From Corallococcus sp. AS-1-6 (lineage in GTDB: Bacteria; Myxococcota; Myxococcia; Myxococcales; Myxococcaceae): a DNA stretch of 64,000 nucleotides. This document shows positions 63,076 to 64,000 of this stretch, piece by piece. The notes beneath the pieces are model-generated. The model did not search any database. It had not been told where the DNA came from and was given only the letters and a program-made list of their open reading frames with translations. Made by a program: the position numbers and the translations under genes. The stretch spans positions 124,001-188,000 of the forward strand of contig NZ_JAIQDE010000015.1 of NCBI RefSeq assembly GCF_020037015.1, in the 5' to 3' direction. Numbering within the stretch: the stretch's first letter is position 1; every line of letters begins with the position of its first letter.

Positions 63076-63252
63076 CTAGAGCAGACAGGTGTCCGTCGGA
63101 TCGAAGCAGCAATGTCCGCTGGTCGGATTCGAGGTGTCGGTCTCCGGCGGCATCATGTTCGCCTCCGTCGACAGTTGCTTCTGCGCGAGCATGCGGATGG
63201 ACTCCTTGCTCACGATCAGCTTCTTCTGGCTCGGCTGGGATCGCGACTCCAT
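63076..63252 (-). CDS. lanA: Class I lanthipeptide precursor peptide
   Basis: 58 residues; ATG 63252 with AGGAG seven to eleven bases upstream. The longer frame to 63324 adds an unlikely N-terminus. The leader contains KKLIVSKESIRMLAQKQL (10-27), the K-x-L-x-L/V-x-K-E-T/S-I/L-R-x-L pattern shared by class I leaders that bind the LanB/LanC recognition element. The likely core (about 28-58) holds Thr29-type and Ser/Thr residues at 38, 40, 41, 44, 45, 53 and 55, and Cys at 48, 49 and 56, ending SGHCCFDPTDTCLL. Up to three (methyl)lanthionine rings are possible, with vicinal Cys48-Cys49. No protease site can be fixed; no Gly-Gly is present. I see no known lanthipeptide it matches. Confidence 0.88.
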   Translation of the reverse strand: MESRSQPSQKKLIVSKESIRMLAQKQLSTEANMMPPETDTSNPTSGHCCFDPTDTCLL

Positions 63253-63278
63253 ATGACAACGCTCCTGGGGGTAGGGGA

Positions 63279-63352
63279 TGTCCTGGGTCGCTCGGCTTGT
63301 CCGCACTGACGCCAGGGACACCATGGCAGACGTCTGGACAACAGTTCTGTCC
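63279..63352. promoter_or_regulatory. Array of five TGTCC/GGACA sites between lanA and lanC
   Basis: TGTCC at 63279-63283, 63298-63302 and 63348-63352; GGACA at 63316-63320 and 63336-63340. Steps are 19, 18, 20 and 12 bases, so the first four lie on nearly the same DNA face. The last two form a dyad GGACA-N7-TGTCC. The heptamer GTCTGGA also repeats at 63332 and 63360. Likely an operator for the divergent lan promoters. Confidence 0.4.
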
Positions 63353-63383
63353 TACCAATGTCTGGAATCCATGGCAAGAACAA

Positions 63384-64000
63384 GTGGGAAATCAGTCATT
63401 GGATGCCAGCGGGGTCTTGCTAGTCTTCCATGCGGTGCTTCGACAAGAATGGCAGCCCATCCTGGGTGGCGCGCAGGCCGCGCGCGCGTGGCAGGTGATC
63501 GAGTTCATCGCGCGGGATCTCCGGGCGCGCTCGGACACCTATGCGAGTGATTTCTCCCTGTCCCGGGGGATGTCGGGCATCGCCGTGCTGTTTGCCTATC
63601 TCTCCCGTGCGGGAGTGGGCAGGGACGCGGGGGACTTCTCGCTTCAAAGCCTTGAGCGCGCCATGGATGGCGCGGCCAGTACGCCCATGTCCCTGGGCTT
63701 CTATTCGGGCCTCACCGGGGTGGCCTGGGCCGCGGAGCACGTGCATCGGTGCCTCTTCGGGCAGGTGCCGGAGGAACTCACGGCGCAGGTGATGGAGCTT
63801 GTGTGCGCCCAGCTCGCTGCCTCTGGGTGGGAGGGGGGCCATGATCTCGTCAGCGGGCTGGTGGGGCTGGGGGTCTACGGGCTGGAGTACCCGGAGCGCT
63901 CTGCCGCGAGAGAGTGCCTGGGGCAGATCGTGCGGCTGCTGGAACAACTGAGCGAGCGCGATGGCCTGGGCGCGCGGTGGTGGACGGTGCCCGGAAAGCA
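63384..64000 (+). CDS. lanC: Lanthionine synthetase C-like protein (LanC), 3' end outside the window
   Basis: About 205 residues are visible; the frame runs off the window end. The start is uncertain: GTG 63384 (VGNQSLDASG) or GTG 63435 are candidates, and the frame is open further upstream. LanC features: SDFSLSRGMSGIAVLFAYLSRAG-type alpha-toroid start (about 53-75), MSLGFYSGLTGVAWAAEH (about 101-118) and GHDLVSGLVGLGVYGLEYPE (about 145-164), the repeated Gly-rich inner-helix motifs of the toroid. The Zn ligands (two Cys and a His) lie in the C-terminal part and cannot be checked. LanC closes (methyl)lanthionine rings by adding Cys thiols to Dha/Dhb. Divergent from lanA-lanB-LRR. Confidence 0.88.
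   Translation, partial: MGNQSLDASGVLLVFHAVLRQEWQPILGGAQAARAWQVIEFIARDLRARSDTYASDFSLSRGMSGIAVLFAYLSRAGVGRDAGDFSLQSLERAMDGAASTPMSLGFYSGLTGVAWAAEHVHRCLFGQVPEELTAQVMELVCAQLAASGWEGGHDLVSGLVGLGVYGLEYPERSAARECLGQIVRLLEQLSERDGLGARWWTVPGK

Noticed and set aside
63278-63550. 90-residue plus-strand frame starting MSWVARL
   Set aside because: Out of frame with lanC, mostly Arg/Gly/Ala after residue 50, crosses the promoter region and overlaps the lanC start.
63420-63947. 175-residue minus-strand frame opposite lanC
   Set aside because: Antisense shadow; the plus strand carries clear LanC motifs.
1-64000. CRISPR array, integrase, transposase or IS ends
   Set aside because: No regularly spaced direct repeats, no DDE/HUH/recombinase motifs and no terminal inverted repeats were seen.

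Overview
The window is high-GC DNA with the codon use (third positions almost always G or C) and gene content of a myxobacterium, most likely suborder Cystobacterineae (Myxococcus/Corallococcus type). The main support is a gltD-gltE-cglF-gltG-cglE gliding-motility block and a giant protein ending in a MYXO-CTERM-type tail (short Gly/Cys motif, hydrophobic helix, Arg cluster). No rRNA, tRNA, CRISPR array, insertion sequence or phage integrase was found. Species assignment is inference.

Layout. 1-6.6 kb: gliding (A-motility) genes of the Agl-Glt machine, running rightward, with hairpin terminators before cglF and before cglE. 6.6-9.3 kb: two secreted proteins of unknown function. 9.3-19.2 kb: housekeeping and regulatory genes: typA with a good sigma-70-type promoter, an alpha/beta hydrolase overlapping a PocR/AAA+/Fis sigma-54 activator, a divergent His-rich cation diffusion facilitator, a 347-residue unknown, rsmD, coaD, a class I aminotransferase and a Pro/Ala-rich secreted protein. 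19.3-22.6 kb: carB. 22.6-26.3 kb: a remnant of a thrombospondin-type-3/DUF11 surface protein, a rhomboid-TPR protein and a pentapeptide-repeat lipoprotein.

26.3-53.3 kb is a type VI secretion locus in four blocks. A leftward block carries tssK, a beta-helix spike-like protein, tssL, a 100-residue protein, tssM and tssJ. It continues into a 1848-residue 16-repeat HYDIN-like lipoprotein with a MYXO-CTERM tail and a GHSHG-motif hydrolase that could be a cargo lipase. A rightward block carries tssB, tssC and an Hcp-position protein. After an inverted paralogue of that protein, a second rightward block carries tssA, tssG, tssE, a short vgrG and tssF. A final leftward, overlapping trio encodes an outer-membrane-barrel-like protein, an AMP-ligase-like protein without its catalytic motifs, and a DUF4280 PAAR-like tip. 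No ClpV (TssH) ATPase and no Fha/PpkA regulator genes are present in the window.

53.5-56.4 kb: a multi-PAS hybrid-free histidine kinase and a DUF1622 membrane protein. 56.6 kb to the end: a class I lanthipeptide locus. It has a 58-residue precursor with a typical leader and a three-Cys core, a full-length LanB dehydratase, and a leucine-rich-repeat lipoprotein translationally coupled to lanB. A divergent lanC is cut by the window end, and a convergent cupin-like protein lies beside it. The lanC/precursor intergenic region holds five copies of the pentamer TGTCC/GGACA in 74 bases. The lanthipeptide locus and the non-standard parts of the T6SS are the most likely sources of new biology here.
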